DNA of 64,000 nt from positions 930,001 through 994,000 of the forward strand of contig JAFDVK010000012.1 in the NCBI GenBank assembly GCA_018269005.1, given 5' to 3'. Numbering within the stretch: the first letter of the stretch is position 1; every line of letters begins with the position of its first letter. Under the pieces are notes generated by a model. It was not told the origin of the DNA and made no database searches. It was given only the letters and a program-made list of their open reading frames with translations. Positions 7,438 through 15,982 of the stretch are shown here, piece after piece. The position numbers were made by a program, and so were the translations under genes. Origin of the DNA: Acidobacteriota bacterium (lineage in GTDB: Bacteria; Acidobacteriota; Blastocatellia; Pyrinomonadales; Pyrinomonadaceae).

Positions 7438-7734
7438 TTATTCCGGCTGTCCTTTACAATTGGAGCCGTATAGAGCCGGGATCTTCGTGCTGATGATCGG
7501 GTAATTTTCCGCTTCTTTGTTTATCTCGAGCCAGTTCAGGTATTCCTCGGGTATCGACATATCCGAGAATATGGCTTCGACCGGGCATTCAGGGACGCAC
7601 GCGTCGCAATCTATACAAGTGTCGGGGTTGATGAGCAGTCTGTCCGAGAGTTCGTGAAACGCCTCAACAGGGCAGACCGCCGCACAGTCGGTGTACTTAC
7701 AATCAAGGCAGGGCTCAGTAACAATATATGTCAT
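7438..7734 (-). CDS. Ferredoxin with two Fe-S cluster motifs (FdxA-like)
   Basis: A 98-residue cytoplasmic electron carrier. The N-terminal half carries CLDCKYTDCAAVCPVEAF and the next segment CIDCDACVPECPVEAI, so at least one [4Fe-4S] cluster is certain. The spacing of the first set resembles seven-iron [3Fe-4S][4Fe-4S] ferredoxins, with an extra cysteine in the loop. The C-terminal stretch EEYLNWLEINKEAENYP is also typical of FdxA-type proteins. It is transcribed towards mqnD and shares a 165-bp divergent promoter region with glpX. Its redox partner is unknown. Confidence 0.88.
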   Translation of the reverse strand: MTYIVTEPCLDCKYTDCAAVCPVEAFHELSDRLLINPDTCIDCDACVPECPVEAIFSDMSIPEEYLNWLEINKEAENYPIISTKIPALYGSNCKGQPE

Positions 7735-7899
7735 GGCTATATGGGCGAACCGGCAAAATTTAAAGGTCTAGAAACCGGATGGCCAAACTAAAAACCTATA
7801 ATCCTGAGAATCAGTTGTCAAATCACAGGTTTAAGGTGTTAGAATGCCTTCAAACACCTAGCAAAATTAGAAAATTTTAGGGGCGAATACTATTTCAAA

Positions 7900-8943
7900 A
7901 TGAAAAGCAATAAAGCCGAACGCGAACTCGCACTCGATTTCTTACGTGTTACCGAAGCCGCCGCTATCGAATCCGCAAAAACGATGGGCCAGGGCGACCG
8001 CAAACACAGCGACCTTGTCGCCGTGGAAGCGATGCGGGAAGTTATGGATACCGTGCCGATGCGCGGCCGAATAGTCATCGGCGAAGGCGAAAGGGATGAG
8101 GCACCGATGCTCTATATCGGTGAAGAGCTCGGCGGCGGTGCATTCTCTGATGAGGCCCGTGCCGAGTTTCCTGAAGTTGATATTGCCGTCGATCCGCTCG
8201 AAGGCACGAATCTTTGTGCGCTCGGTGCCAACAACGCGATCGCCGTTCTCGCGGCCGCAGAACGCGGCGGTTTGCTCTACGCGCCTGACATCTATATGGA
8301 CAAGATCGTCGTCGGGCCGTCCTGCCGCGGAGCGGTGGATATAGACGCGCCGATCGAAGACAACCTGAAGAATATCGCACGCCGGCTTGGCCGCGACGTC
8401 GAAGACCTTACGGTTATTTGTCTTGACCGCAGCCGACACAAAGATCTTGTTGAACGCGTGCGAAACGCAGGAGCGAGGATCAGGCTGATCTCGGATGGTG
8501 ATCTTTCTGCCGGAATTTCGGCAGCGGTCGCGGGCACGAATATCCACGCGTTGGTCGGCATTGGCGGAGCTCCCGAAGGCGTAATTACTGCGGCGGCGAT
8601 GAAATGCCTGAACGGCGAGATACAGGCAAAATTGGTCTTTGATCCCGAAAGGCTAGGCGTTGATAAGAGCAAGGTTCCGCCCGTGAACGTCGTGATGAAA
8701 CGTCTCAGCGAAATGGGCATCAGCGATCCGGACAAGATCTATGACACGAACGATCTTGCTCCGGGCAAGAAGATAATCTTCGCCGCAACCGGCGTTACCG
8801 ATGGAGCATTGCTGCGCGGCGTTCGATTCTTCGGAGCGGGCAAGCGAACGCACTCGGTCGTGATGACGACCGATTCAAAGAGTATACGCTTTGTCGATAC
8901 CGTTCACGTGGAAGGCGGCCCGGACGCTGTAATCAGATTCTGA
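7900..8943 (+). CDS. glpX: Class II fructose-1,6-bisphosphatase
   Basis: Hydrolyses fructose-1,6-bisphosphate to fructose-6-phosphate, the committed step of gluconeogenesis. The 347 residues show the GlpX metal- and substrate-binding motifs in order: [39 protein letters not shown], and the C-terminal [17 protein letters not shown]. Length matches the family. It is followed after 4 bp by a VOC protein and then by ppsA, giving a gluconeogenic gene group. The leader has no strong Shine-Dalgarno within ten bases of the ATG. Confidence 0.95.
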   Translation: MKSNKAERELALDFLRVTEAAAIESAKTMGQGDRKHSDLVAVEAMREVMDTVPMRGRIVIGEGERDEAPMLYIGEELGGGAFSDEARAEFPEVDIAVDPLEGTNLCALGANNAIAVLAAAERGGLLYAPDIYMDKIVVGPSCRGAVDIDAPIEDNLKNIARRLGRDVEDLTVICLDRSRHKDLVERVRNAGARIRLISDGDLSAGISAAVAGTNIHALVGIGGAPEGVITAAAMKCLNGEIQAKLVFDPERLGVDKSKVPPVNVVMKRLSEMGISDPDKIYDTNDLAPGKKIIFAATGVTDGALLRGVRFFGAGKRTHSVVMTTDSKSIRFVDTVHVEGGPDAVIRF

Positions 8944-8947
8944 AACG

Positions 8948-9295
8948 ATGGAGCTGGCTCGCATAATTTTCTTTACGCACGACGTTCGCCGAATGGTCGA
9001 TTTTTACACGGCGATGTTCGGATTAGAGATCATCGGCGAGTTTCACGAGGAATGGACCGAGTTGGCTGCCGGCGGCTGCAACGTAGCATTTCACAGAACG
9101 CACGTTCAGACGGACATACGCGACGATGACGGTGTCAAGATCGCGTTCGGTGTCGATGACGTTACGAAAGAGAAGGCAAGGCTTGAAAGTTTGGGCGTTG
9201 ATATGGCGGAAATTCGCCGCTTCGGTAAAGTCGAGATGTGCGACGGCAGTGACCCGGACGGCCGAAGATTCCAAATATCTTCTCGCGGTACGTGA
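8948..9295 (+). CDS. VOC superfamily (glyoxalase-like) protein
   Basis: A 115-residue protein with two beta-alpha-beta-beta-beta halves: ARIIFFTHDVRRMVDFYTAMFGLEII at the start and VDDVTKEKARLESLGVDMAEI then CDGSDPDGRRFQI at the end. The family includes glyoxalase I, dioxygenases and resistance proteins that bind a metal at the dimer interface. The histidine near the start and the Asp-Pro-Asp-Gly turn near the end are usual, but the substrate cannot be inferred. It lies 4 bp after glpX and is probably co-transcribed. Confidence 0.8.
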   Translation: MELARIIFFTHDVRRMVDFYTAMFGLEIIGEFHEEWTELAAGGCNVAFHRTHVQTDIRDDDGVKIAFGVDDVTKEKARLESLGVDMAEIRRFGKVEMCDGSDPDGRRFQISSRGT

Positions 9296-9369
9296 ACGGG
9301 CGGAAAACAGGTTCAATTACGCTTTTGTATTAGCCAAAAGAAATTCCAAACGACGCGAAGGATACAATT

Positions 9370-11814
9370 ATGGAAGGCAAACCATACGTTCTTGATTTTA
9401 CTGAGGTTGGGGCCGGTGACGTGGCGCTCGTCGGCGGAAAATGTGCCAGTCTCGGCGAGCTTTTTCGCGAACTGACGCAGCAAGGCGTTCGTGCGGTCGA
9501 TGGATTTTCGACCACGAGCCATGCTTACGAACTTCTGCTCGAGACCGACGGCCTTCGCGGGCGTTTGATCGATCTGCTAAAGGGGCTGGATGTCAACGAT
9601 CTTGATGAACTCGCACGCGTCGGCAGCGAAGCTCGCCGCCTGATGCTCGAAACACCCTTTCCCGAGGTGGTCGAAAAGGCGATCCTCGAAGGCTATGAGC
9701 GGCTTGGGGACCGCATCGGCAAACGGATCTTTGAGGTCGCTGTTCGCTCGTCGGCGACGGCGGAAGATCTGCCGGACGCGAGCTTTGCCGGACAGCAGGA
9801 CACGATCCTGAACGTCCGCGGCCAGCAGAGCCTGATCGAGGCCTGCCATCAGTGCTATGCTTCGCTCTGGACAGACCGCGCGATCTCTTATCGTACGGCA
9901 AAGGGCTTTGACCACTTCGATGTCGCACTTTCTATCGGCATTCAACCAATGGTTCGTTCGGACCTGGCGTGCTCAGGCGTGATGTTCACCCTCGATACCG
10001 AAAGCGGATTTCGCGAAGCCGTTGTGATCAACGGAGCTTGGGGACTTGGCGAAGCCGTAGTGCAGGGAATGGCGACGCCCGACGAATGGATCGTGTTCAA
10101 GCCGACCTTAAAGCTCGGCTTCCGTCCGATCATCACGCGAAAGCTCGGTGTCAAAGAGGTTAAGATGGTGTTCAATGATAACGGCGCCGGGACGATCGTC
10201 CGGGACGTTGTCGATACGCAGAGGAACCGTTTTTGCCTCGCGGGATTCGAGGTCTTGCAGCTCGCCCGTTGGGCCTGCGCGATCGAAGATCACTATTCAA
10301 AACGCGCCGGCCACAGCCAGCCGATGGATATCGAATGGGCAAAGGACGGCATCACGGGCGAACTTTTCATCCTGCAGGCGCGTCCTGAAACGGTTCACGC
10401 TCGAAAAGAGTCGAATTACATCGAGAAATACAAGCTCACGGGCGTTCACGGAGCACCGCTTGCAACCGGCGTTGCCGTCGGCGAAAAGATCGGACACGGA
10501 ACGGCACATGTTCTGATGGACCCTTCGAAGCTGAATACTTTTAAGGAAGGCGAGATCCTCGTCACCTCGATGACCGATCCTGCATGGGAGCCGATAATGA
10601 AGCGTGCATCGGCGATCGTCACGGATCGCGGCGGCCGAACCTGCCACAGCGCGATCATCAGCCGCGAGCTCGGAATTCCGTGCATCGTCGGTACGAGCGA
10701 TGCGACCGAAAAGATCAAGAACGGCGCACCTATCACGGTTTCGTGTGCCGAGGGCGAGACCGGGAATATCTACTACGGTAAGATCGATTTCAAGGTAGAT
10801 AAGCAGAAGATCTCCCAGAAGGAGCGACCGCGCACGCAAATTATGATGAACGTCGGCGACCCTGAACGGGCGTTCGATGCCGCACGTTTTCCGAACGACG
10901 GCGTTGGCCTCGCGCGTCTCGAATTCATCATTAACAACCACATCGGAATGCATCCGATGGCGCTCATCAATTACCCGGATCTCAAGCGTCCGGCCGATAT
11001 CGAGACGATCTCTCGCCGCATCGGTGAAGAAGATCCTAAAGAATACTTCGTTCGGCGGCTCGCGGAAGGCGTCGGGCGCATCGCTGCCGCATTCTACCCG
11101 AAACCCGTGATCGTGCGTATGTCGGATTTCAAATCCAACGAGTACGCGATGCTCATCGGCGGCAAGGAATTTGAGCCTGAGGAAGAGAATCCGATGATCG
11201 GTTTCCGCGGTGCTTCGAGGTATTACGATGACCGCTATAAAGCGGGATTTCGCTTGGAATGCCTCGCTCTTCAAAGGGCACGCGAGGATATGGGCCTTGT
11301 GAATATCAAGCCTATGATCCCGTTCTGCCGAACCGTCGAGGAAGGCGAGAAGGTGATCGCTCTGATGGCGGAGCACGGCTTAAAACAAGGCGAGAACGGG
11401 CTCGAGATATACGCCATGTGCGAACTTCCCGCGAACGTCGTCTTTGCGGACGAGTTCCTGAAGGTTTTCGATGGCTATTCGATCGGTTCGAACGATCTTA
11501 CGCAGCTTGCACTCGGGCTTGACCGAGACAGCGAAATGGTCGCCCACCTTTTTGATGAGCGAAATGGCGCGGTCGAGAAGATGGTGGCGATGGCGATCGA
11601 GGCCGCTCTTCGCAACGGCAAAAAGATCGGCATCTGCGGTCAGGCTCCGTCGGATTATCCCGAATTTGCCGACTTCCTCGTCGAAAAAGGGATCAACTCG
11701 ATCTCTCTGAATCCGGACACGGTCCTGCAGACCACGGCTCATATTCTGGAGACAGAAAAGAAGCTCGGTGTCGCCGGCGACGTTTCGCAAAAGCCGCTGC
11801 GAGCAGTAAAATAA
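9370..11814 (+). CDS. ppsA: Phosphoenolpyruvate synthase
   Basis: Converts pyruvate, ATP and water to PEP, AMP and phosphate at the entry of gluconeogenesis. The 814 residues have the N-terminal ATP-grasp domain (GGKCASLGEL; VAVRSSATAEDLPDASFAGQQ), the swivelling phosphohistidine domain with the catalytic H426 in GGRTCHSAIISRELG, and the C-terminal PEP/pyruvate-binding TIM barrel with SIGSNDLTQLALGLDRD and the catalytic cysteine in GICGQAPSDYPEF. The overall layout fits PpsA rather than pyruvate phosphate dikinase. Together with glpX upstream it suggests growth on organic acids or amino acids. Confidence 0.95.
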   Translation: MEGKPYVLDFTEVGAGDVALVGGKCASLGELFRELTQQGVRAVDGFSTTSHAYELLLETDGLRGRLIDLLKGLDVNDLDELARVGSEARRLMLETPFPEVVEKAILEGYERLGDRIGKRIFEVAVRSSATAEDLPDASFAGQQDTILNVRGQQSLIEACHQCYASLWTDRAISYRTAKGFDHFDVALSIGIQPMVRSDLACSGVMFTLDTESGFREAVVINGAWGLGEAVVQGMATPDEWIVFKPTLKLGFRPIITRKLGVKEVKMVFNDNGAGTIVRDVVDTQRNRFCLAGFEVLQLARWACAIEDHYSKRAGHSQPMDIEWAKDGITGELFILQARPETVHARKESNYIEKYKLTGVHGAPLATGVAVGEKIGHGTAHVLMDPSKLNTFKEGEILVTSMTDPAWEPIMKRASAIVTDRGGRTCHSAIISRELGIPCIVGTSDATEKIKNGAPITVSCAEGETGNIYYGKIDFKVDKQKISQKERPRTQIMMNVGDPERAFDAARFPNDGVGLARLEFIINNHIGMHPMALINYPDLKRPADIETISRRIGEEDPKEYFVRRLAEGVGRIAAAFYPKPVIVRMSDFKSNEYAMLIGGKEFEPEEENPMIGFRGASRYYDDRYKAGFRLECLALQRAREDMGLVNIKPMIPFCRTVEEGEKVIALMAEHGLKQGENGLEIYAMCELPANVVFADEFLKVFDGYSIGSNDLTQLALGLDRDSEMVAHLFDERNGAVEKMVAMAIEAALRNGKKIGICGQAPSDYPEFADFLVEKGINSISLNPDTVLQTTAHILETEKKLGVAGDVSQKPLRAVK

Positions 11815-11836
11815 CTACTGTTCGCAGTTTTAGGCA

Positions 11837-12376
11837 ATGGCGACATCCGAAGCCTACATCCCGCAAGTGATAGCGGCGCAATTTCGCCGACAGGCTCTAC
11901 GCGTGTGGCTCGTTGGGCTCGGTGTCGTGCTTTTCTGGATCGGGCTTATTCTAGCGGCCCCGATCGCAAAGGCCGACGGCCTCACCGCGGTTTCAAGCCC
12001 GCTTTATCACTTTTTCAGCTATATTTGCCATCAAATTCCGTCGCGGACGTTCTTCGTCGAAGGTGAACCTTTCGGCGTGTGCTCGCGATGTTTTGGTGTC
12101 TATTTCGGACTCGTTCTCGGCTACGCGATCTATCCGTTGTGGCGAAAGATCGACGAGGTCGAGCCGATAGCGAAGGTGTGGCTTTTTGCGGCCTGCGTTC
12201 CGATCGCGATCGATTGGGCTCTTACAGTATTCGGAATTTGGGAGAACACGTTCCTGTCAAGATTCGTGACCGGCCTGATCCTCGGCACTGTCTGTTCGAC
12301 CTACATCGTGCCTGCAACGGTCGAGATCACGCGTAATTTTACTTGGAGACGCCGCGCAAGGCAGAGGGAACTTTGA
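11837..12376 (+). CDS. DUF2085 membrane protein
   Basis: A 179-residue integral membrane protein with about four transmembrane helices (about 22-44, 80-101, 112-132 and 140-160). It carries the DUF2085 signature cysteines: FFSYICHQIPSRTFF and FGVCSRCFGVYFG. The paired CxxC-like cysteines suggest metal or redox chemistry, but the family function is unknown. It begins 22 bp after ppsA and may be read through from it. Confidence 0.8.
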   Translation: MATSEAYIPQVIAAQFRRQALRVWLVGLGVVLFWIGLILAAPIAKADGLTAVSSPLYHFFSYICHQIPSRTFFVEGEPFGVCSRCFGVYFGLVLGYAIYPLWRKIDEVEPIAKVWLFAACVPIAIDWALTVFGIWENTFLSRFVTGLILGTVCSTYIVPATVEITRNFTWRRRARQREL

Positions 12377-12403
12377 CCATTGACGGAGCGTAAAAGAAAC
12401 AAG

Positions 12404-12682
12404 ATGTCGAAACCAAAAGAAGAGATCATCGAACGCGCGAAGGCCGACCTTGCAAGTCGGCTGGGCATGGAGCATTCCAAAATAGAGATCGATGGTGTCG
12501 AAGACGCTGAGTTTCCGAACGGGTCGCTCGGTGCTTCTGTCGATGGCGAGATGTCGATGATGATGATAACGCCCGGCTGGAAACTTAGGTTTTCCGCGGG
12601 CGGCGAAAATTACGAATATCGGGCAACGAACGATCAATTGCGGCTTTTTCGTTTTGAAGGACGGAATTTCGTCGTAGAATAG
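12404..12682 (+). CDS. Small conserved-looking protein, function unknown
   Basis: A 92-residue soluble acidic protein. The N-terminal half is helical (KEEIIERAKADLASRL), and the rest looks like a small beta-sheet domain containing MMMITPGWKLRFSAGGENYEYRA. It follows the DUF2085 gene by 27 bp and precedes the subtilisin gene. The ATG at 12404 is chosen over an in-frame TTG at 12380. I do not recognise a family. Confidence 0.6.
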   Translation: MSKPKEEIIERAKADLASRLGMEHSKIEIDGVEDAEFPNGSLGASVDGEMSMMMITPGWKLRFSAGGENYEYRATNDQLRLFRFEGRNFVVE

Positions 12683-12710
12683 TAGAAAGTTTGCCGATAG
12701 CGAGGGCTTT

Positions 12711-14138
12711 ATGAATCGCAGTAATATTTGGATACACGTCGGGCTGGCAGTGGTTCTGGTCAGCTTTGCCGCCGTGCTCGGGCGGATCGACCGCATGGCA
12801 TCCAGCCTTAGGGTAGAGAACAAGCAAGAGACGCAGCTTCCGTCATCGACGGACATTGAGGCCGAACCGCGTCGGAGCGCGTCAGTGCCCGAGGTCCTCG
12901 TTCGATTCAAAACCAGCACAACCCTCGATCGGATCCGCGAGATCGCCCTTCAGAATAACGACCGCGTTGATGATGAGATTGAGGCAGTCAGCGGCCTGGT
13001 TGCGATCAACGATCTCGACAATGCGGATGCCGAGACTGTCGCCAAGCAGTATGCCGCGTTCGAAAACGTTGAGTACGCGGAACCGAACCTGCGTATAAAG
13101 CTTGACGACCCGATCCAGAAAGAGTCGCCGCGTGATCTTTTTTTCCGCAGCGATGACAGCCAGCCGAACGATCCAAACTTTTCCGAGCAGTGGGGACTCA
13201 ATAACCTTGGGCAGAACGGCGGCACTGAACGGGCAGACATAGATGCACTAAAGGCGTGGCAAGTTACAAAAGGCAGTGAAGAAGTAGTTGTGGCGGTGCT
13301 AGACAGCGGCGTTGATTATCGCCATTCTGACCTCGCGGCAAATATCTGGACGCGTCCGGACAACATTCCTCAATACACTGACGACGAGAAAGGCACGTTC
13401 AATGATATTCATGGATTTGACGCCGCCGATGAGCTGCCCGATCCGATGGACGACAACGGCCACGGAACTCATTGTGCGGGCATCATCGGTGCCGTCGGCG
13501 ACAATGGGATCGGTATTGCAGGCGTAAATTGGAACGTCCGTATAATGCCGCTCAAATTCCTCGGAAGCGGCGGTTCGGGCACAACGGAAAATGCGATCGA
13601 GGCGATCAACTACGCGATCGAGCGCAAAAAGGCAGGCGTCAACGTCCGCGTGATCAGCGCAAGCTGGGGTTCGACGGCCTATTCAAAAGCTCTCGAAGAC
13701 ACGATACGTGCGGCGGGCGATGCGGGCATCTTATTCGTCGCTGCCGCGGGCAATGACGGCACCGATACGGACGTTTGGCCGCATTATCCTTCCAGCTACA
13801 AGCTCCCGAACCTCATCAGTGTCGCGGCCGTCGATAGGAATGACACGCTTACATCATTCTCGAATTTCGGCGTAAAGTCCGTCGATCTTGCCGCTCCCGG
13901 CAAAGACATCCTTTCGACGTGGATAGGTGACGAATATCGCGAAGCGTCGGGGACGTCGATGGCAACGCCTTTTGTCTCCGGAGTTGCGGCGTTGCTCATC
14001 GCACAATCGCCAAATATCACCGTAAAGCAGCTTCGCAAAAAGCTGATCGACTCTGTCGATCTTCGCGACGATCTAAAGGGCAAGGTCGCTTCCGGCGGTA
14101 CGCTCTGCGCCGCGAACGCGCTCGGCGTCAAGGACTGA
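12711..14138 (+). CDS. Exported subtilisin-like serine protease (S8)
   Basis: A 475-residue exported protease. Residues 1-25 are a signal or anchor helix. Residues about 60-125 form an inhibitor-I9-like propeptide (VPEVLVRFKTSTTLDRIREIA through NVEYAEPN). The catalytic domain has Asp in VAVLDSGVDYRHSDL, His in NGHGTHCAGIIG, the oxyanion Asn region AAAGNDG, and Ser in SGTSMATPFVSGVAAL. The C-terminus ends shortly after the catalytic domain, so there is no sorting or barrel domain. It probably degrades external protein. Confidence 0.93.
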   Translation: MNRSNIWIHVGLAVVLVSFAAVLGRIDRMASSLRVENKQETQLPSSTDIEAEPRRSASVPEVLVRFKTSTTLDRIREIALQNNDRVDDEIEAVSGLVAINDLDNADAETVAKQYAAFENVEYAEPNLRIKLDDPIQKESPRDLFFRSDDSQPNDPNFSEQWGLNNLGQNGGTERADIDALKAWQVTKGSEEVVVAVLDSGVDYRHSDLAANIWTRPDNIPQYTDDEKGTFNDIHGFDAADELPDPMDDNGHGTHCAGIIGAVGDNGIGIAGVNWNVRIMPLKFLGSGGSGTTENAIEAINYAIERKKAGVNVRVISASWGSTAYSKALEDTIRAAGDAGILFVAAAGNDGTDTDVWPHYPSSYKLPNLISVAAVDRNDTLTSFSNFGVKSVDLAAPGKDILSTWIGDEYREASGTSMATPFVSGVAALLIAQSPNITVKQLRKKLIDSVDLRDDLKGKVASGGTLCAANALGVKD

Positions 14139-14358
14139 CGTTTTCGTACAATACCGCACCGAAGCCGTATATCGGCCAGGCATCGCCACTCGCCCATTTC
14201 CGGCGACCGTGGTCATTCGTCATCGCTCTAACTCTTGCAATATAAATACTTAACACACATCTTCCTTTCCCGAAACAGTTGTGGCACGCCCCTTGCTCTT
14301 AACCCTTTCGAGCAATGATGAACATTGCCGATTACGTACTTTTTAGGAGAGAAGAAAA

Positions 14359-14967
14359 ATGAAAATCATTAAGAGCACGGTCGTGGGTTTGGCACTTTCG
14401 TTGGTTGTGATCGCACTGCCGGCGATCGCTTCTGCACAGTACGGCGGTTACGGCAATGGTGGATACGGCAACGGACGCTACGGGAACGGCCGTTACGGCA
14501 ATAACGGCTATTACGGCAACATCGAGAATACCGTTCGCGATCTGAAGCAGCGGGCCAAGAGTTTTGAGCGTATAACCGACAACCGCAATAATCGCGGAAA
14601 TTACGGCGGCTACTACGGCAACAATATTGAGGACCTTGCGGATCAGTTCGCAAAAGCGGCTGACAAGTTCGAAGACAAATTCGGCCGCGGCCGCAATCTC
14701 GACAACAGCGCCGATGCGGCACGCCGCGTCCTTGACCTCGGCAATCAGATCGAGTCGGCACTTAGCTACAACGGCAACGGCGGATACCTCTATAACCACT
14801 GGGATCCGATCGCGAACGACCTTCGCATCATCGCGAACGTTTACGGTATGGGCTATAACGACGGCTACTACCGCAACAACCGGAATACCCGGAACAACCG
14901 GAACTATCCGCGGCAGAACAATGGCGGCTGGGGCAACACACGCAAGCCGAGCTGGTGGCCTTTCTAA
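14359..14967 (+). CDS. Secreted Gly/Tyr/Asn-rich protein
   Basis: A 202-residue exported protein with an excellent AGGAGA ribosome site 11 bases before the ATG and a classic signal peptide (residues 1-26, cleaved after SAQ-like SASAQ). The mature protein begins with tandem YGNG/YGNGR units, has a helical core (about 52-125, with DLADQFAKAADKFEDKFGR) and ends in an Asn/Arg/Tyr-rich low-complexity tail with a terminal aromatic cluster (WWPF). It has its own terminator. The low-complexity arms suggest a surface-adhesive or matrix role, but I recognise no family. Confidence 0.75.
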   Translation: MKIIKSTVVGLALSLVVIALPAIASAQYGGYGNGGYGNGRYGNGRYGNNGYYGNIENTVRDLKQRAKSFERITDNRNNRGNYGGYYGNNIEDLADQFAKAADKFEDKFGRGRNLDNSADAARRVLDLGNQIESALSYNGNGGYLYNHWDPIANDLRIIANVYGMGYNDGYYRNNRNTRNNRNYPRQNNGGWGNTRKPSWWPF

Positions 14968-14998
14968 CTGACAACTGAACTGAAAATGGAGGGAGATC

Positions 14999-15030
14999 GA
15001 GGCCGTCTGAAAGGACGGCCTCTTTTTTGT
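14999..15030 (+). terminator. Rho-independent terminator
   Basis: GAGGCCGTC and GACGGCCTC form a 9-bp stem with a 6-base loop, followed by TTTTTTGTTT. It ends the Gly/Tyr-rich protein gene and separates it from rsmI. Confidence 0.9.
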
Positions 15031-15057
15031 TTCGTCAATCGTGTATCCTAAACAGCA

Positions 15058-15897
15058 ATGCCCGGAACTCTTTATCTTGTTGCGACGCCTATCGGAAACC
15101 TCGCCGACATCACGCTCCGTGCGCTTGAAGTGCTTCGCAGCGTGGAGATCATCGCTTGCGAGGATACGCGGCACACGCGAAAGCTCCTCGATCATTATCA
15201 GATCTCGACGAGAACCGTGAGCTATCACGAGCATAACGAAGAGGCGCGTGCCCAGGAGCTTTCGAAAAAACTTTCCGAAGGCGCGTCGATCGCAGTGGTG
15301 TCAGATGCGGGAACGCCGGGCATTTGCGATCCGGGTTTCAAGCTGGTCGGTGAGGCGATCGCGGCGGGAGCGAACGTGATCGCCATTCCGGGAGCGTGTG
15401 CCTTCGTGCTCGCAGCCGTGAGTTCGGGCCTCGGTACGGATGCGATCTTCTTCGGCGGTTTCCTGCCTGCGAAAAGCGGTGAACGGCGTCGACGTCTCGC
15501 AGAGGTCGCAGAAGTTCCGGCGACGCTCATCTTCTATGAAGCACCTCATCGCATCGCCGCGTCGCTGCAAGACTGTGCCGCGGTGCTCGGGAACAGAAAA
15601 GCTTCTGTCGGACGTGAGTTGACAAAGCTGCACGAGGAGACACGTCGAGGCACGCTTTCGGAACTTGCGGCTCACTATAAAGAGAATGCTGCTAAAGGCG
15701 AATTTGTCGTTGTGATCGAACGCGCAAGCGTAGAGAGATCCGATGTTTCTGCCGAGCCGGATAGTTTTGCGCAACGCGTCGCGGAATTTGAGGAGCAGGG
15801 CTTAGACCGTCGTGCTGCAATGCGAAAGGCGGCGAAGGAATTCGGACTCGCCCGTGCGGAAGCCTATCGTCTGCTCCAATCACAAAAAGGCCTTTAA
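15058..15897 (+). CDS. rsmI: 16S rRNA (cytidine-1402-2'-O)-methyltransferase
   Basis: Methylates the 2'-OH of C1402 in the ribosomal decoding centre. The 279-residue protein has the tetrapyrrole-methylase fold: GTLYLVATPIGNLADIT at the N-terminus, CEDTRHTRKLLDHY, AVVSDAGTPGICDPG, the SAM-binding IPGACAFVLAAVSSGL, and FYEAPHRIAASL. The C-terminal segment (RAAMRKAAKEFGLARAEAYRLL) is the usual RsmI tail. Monocistronic; a hairpin at 15905-15951 follows. Confidence 0.95.
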   Translation: MPGTLYLVATPIGNLADITLRALEVLRSVEIIACEDTRHTRKLLDHYQISTRTVSYHEHNEEARAQELSKKLSEGASIAVVSDAGTPGICDPGFKLVGEAIAAGANVIAIPGACAFVLAAVSSGLGTDAIFFGGFLPAKSGERRRRLAEVAEVPATLIFYEAPHRIAASLQDCAAVLGNRKASVGRELTKLHEETRRGTLSELAAHYKENAAKGEFVVVIERASVERSDVSAEPDSFAQRVAEFEEQGLDRRAAMRKAAKEFGLARAEAYRLLQSQKGL

Positions 15898-15904
15898 TAA
15901 AGTT

Positions 15905-15951
15905 AGCCACGAATTCACGAATATGAAAGTTCAATTCGCGCATTCGTGGCT
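15905..15951. terminator. Hairpin between convergent rsmI and M28 peptidase genes
   Basis: AGCCACGAAT and ATTCGTGGCT form a 10-bp stem around about 27 bases, followed by TAATTTT on the plus strand. The loop is long, so this is a weak bidirectional terminator at best. Confidence 0.4.
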
Positions 15952-15982
15952 TAATTTTCATCCCCAGGGACGAAGAGTGTGA

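Noticed and set aside
10297..11376. Open frame of 359 codons antisense to ppsA
   Set aside because: No recognisable motif, and ppsA has complete catalytic motifs on the plus strand.
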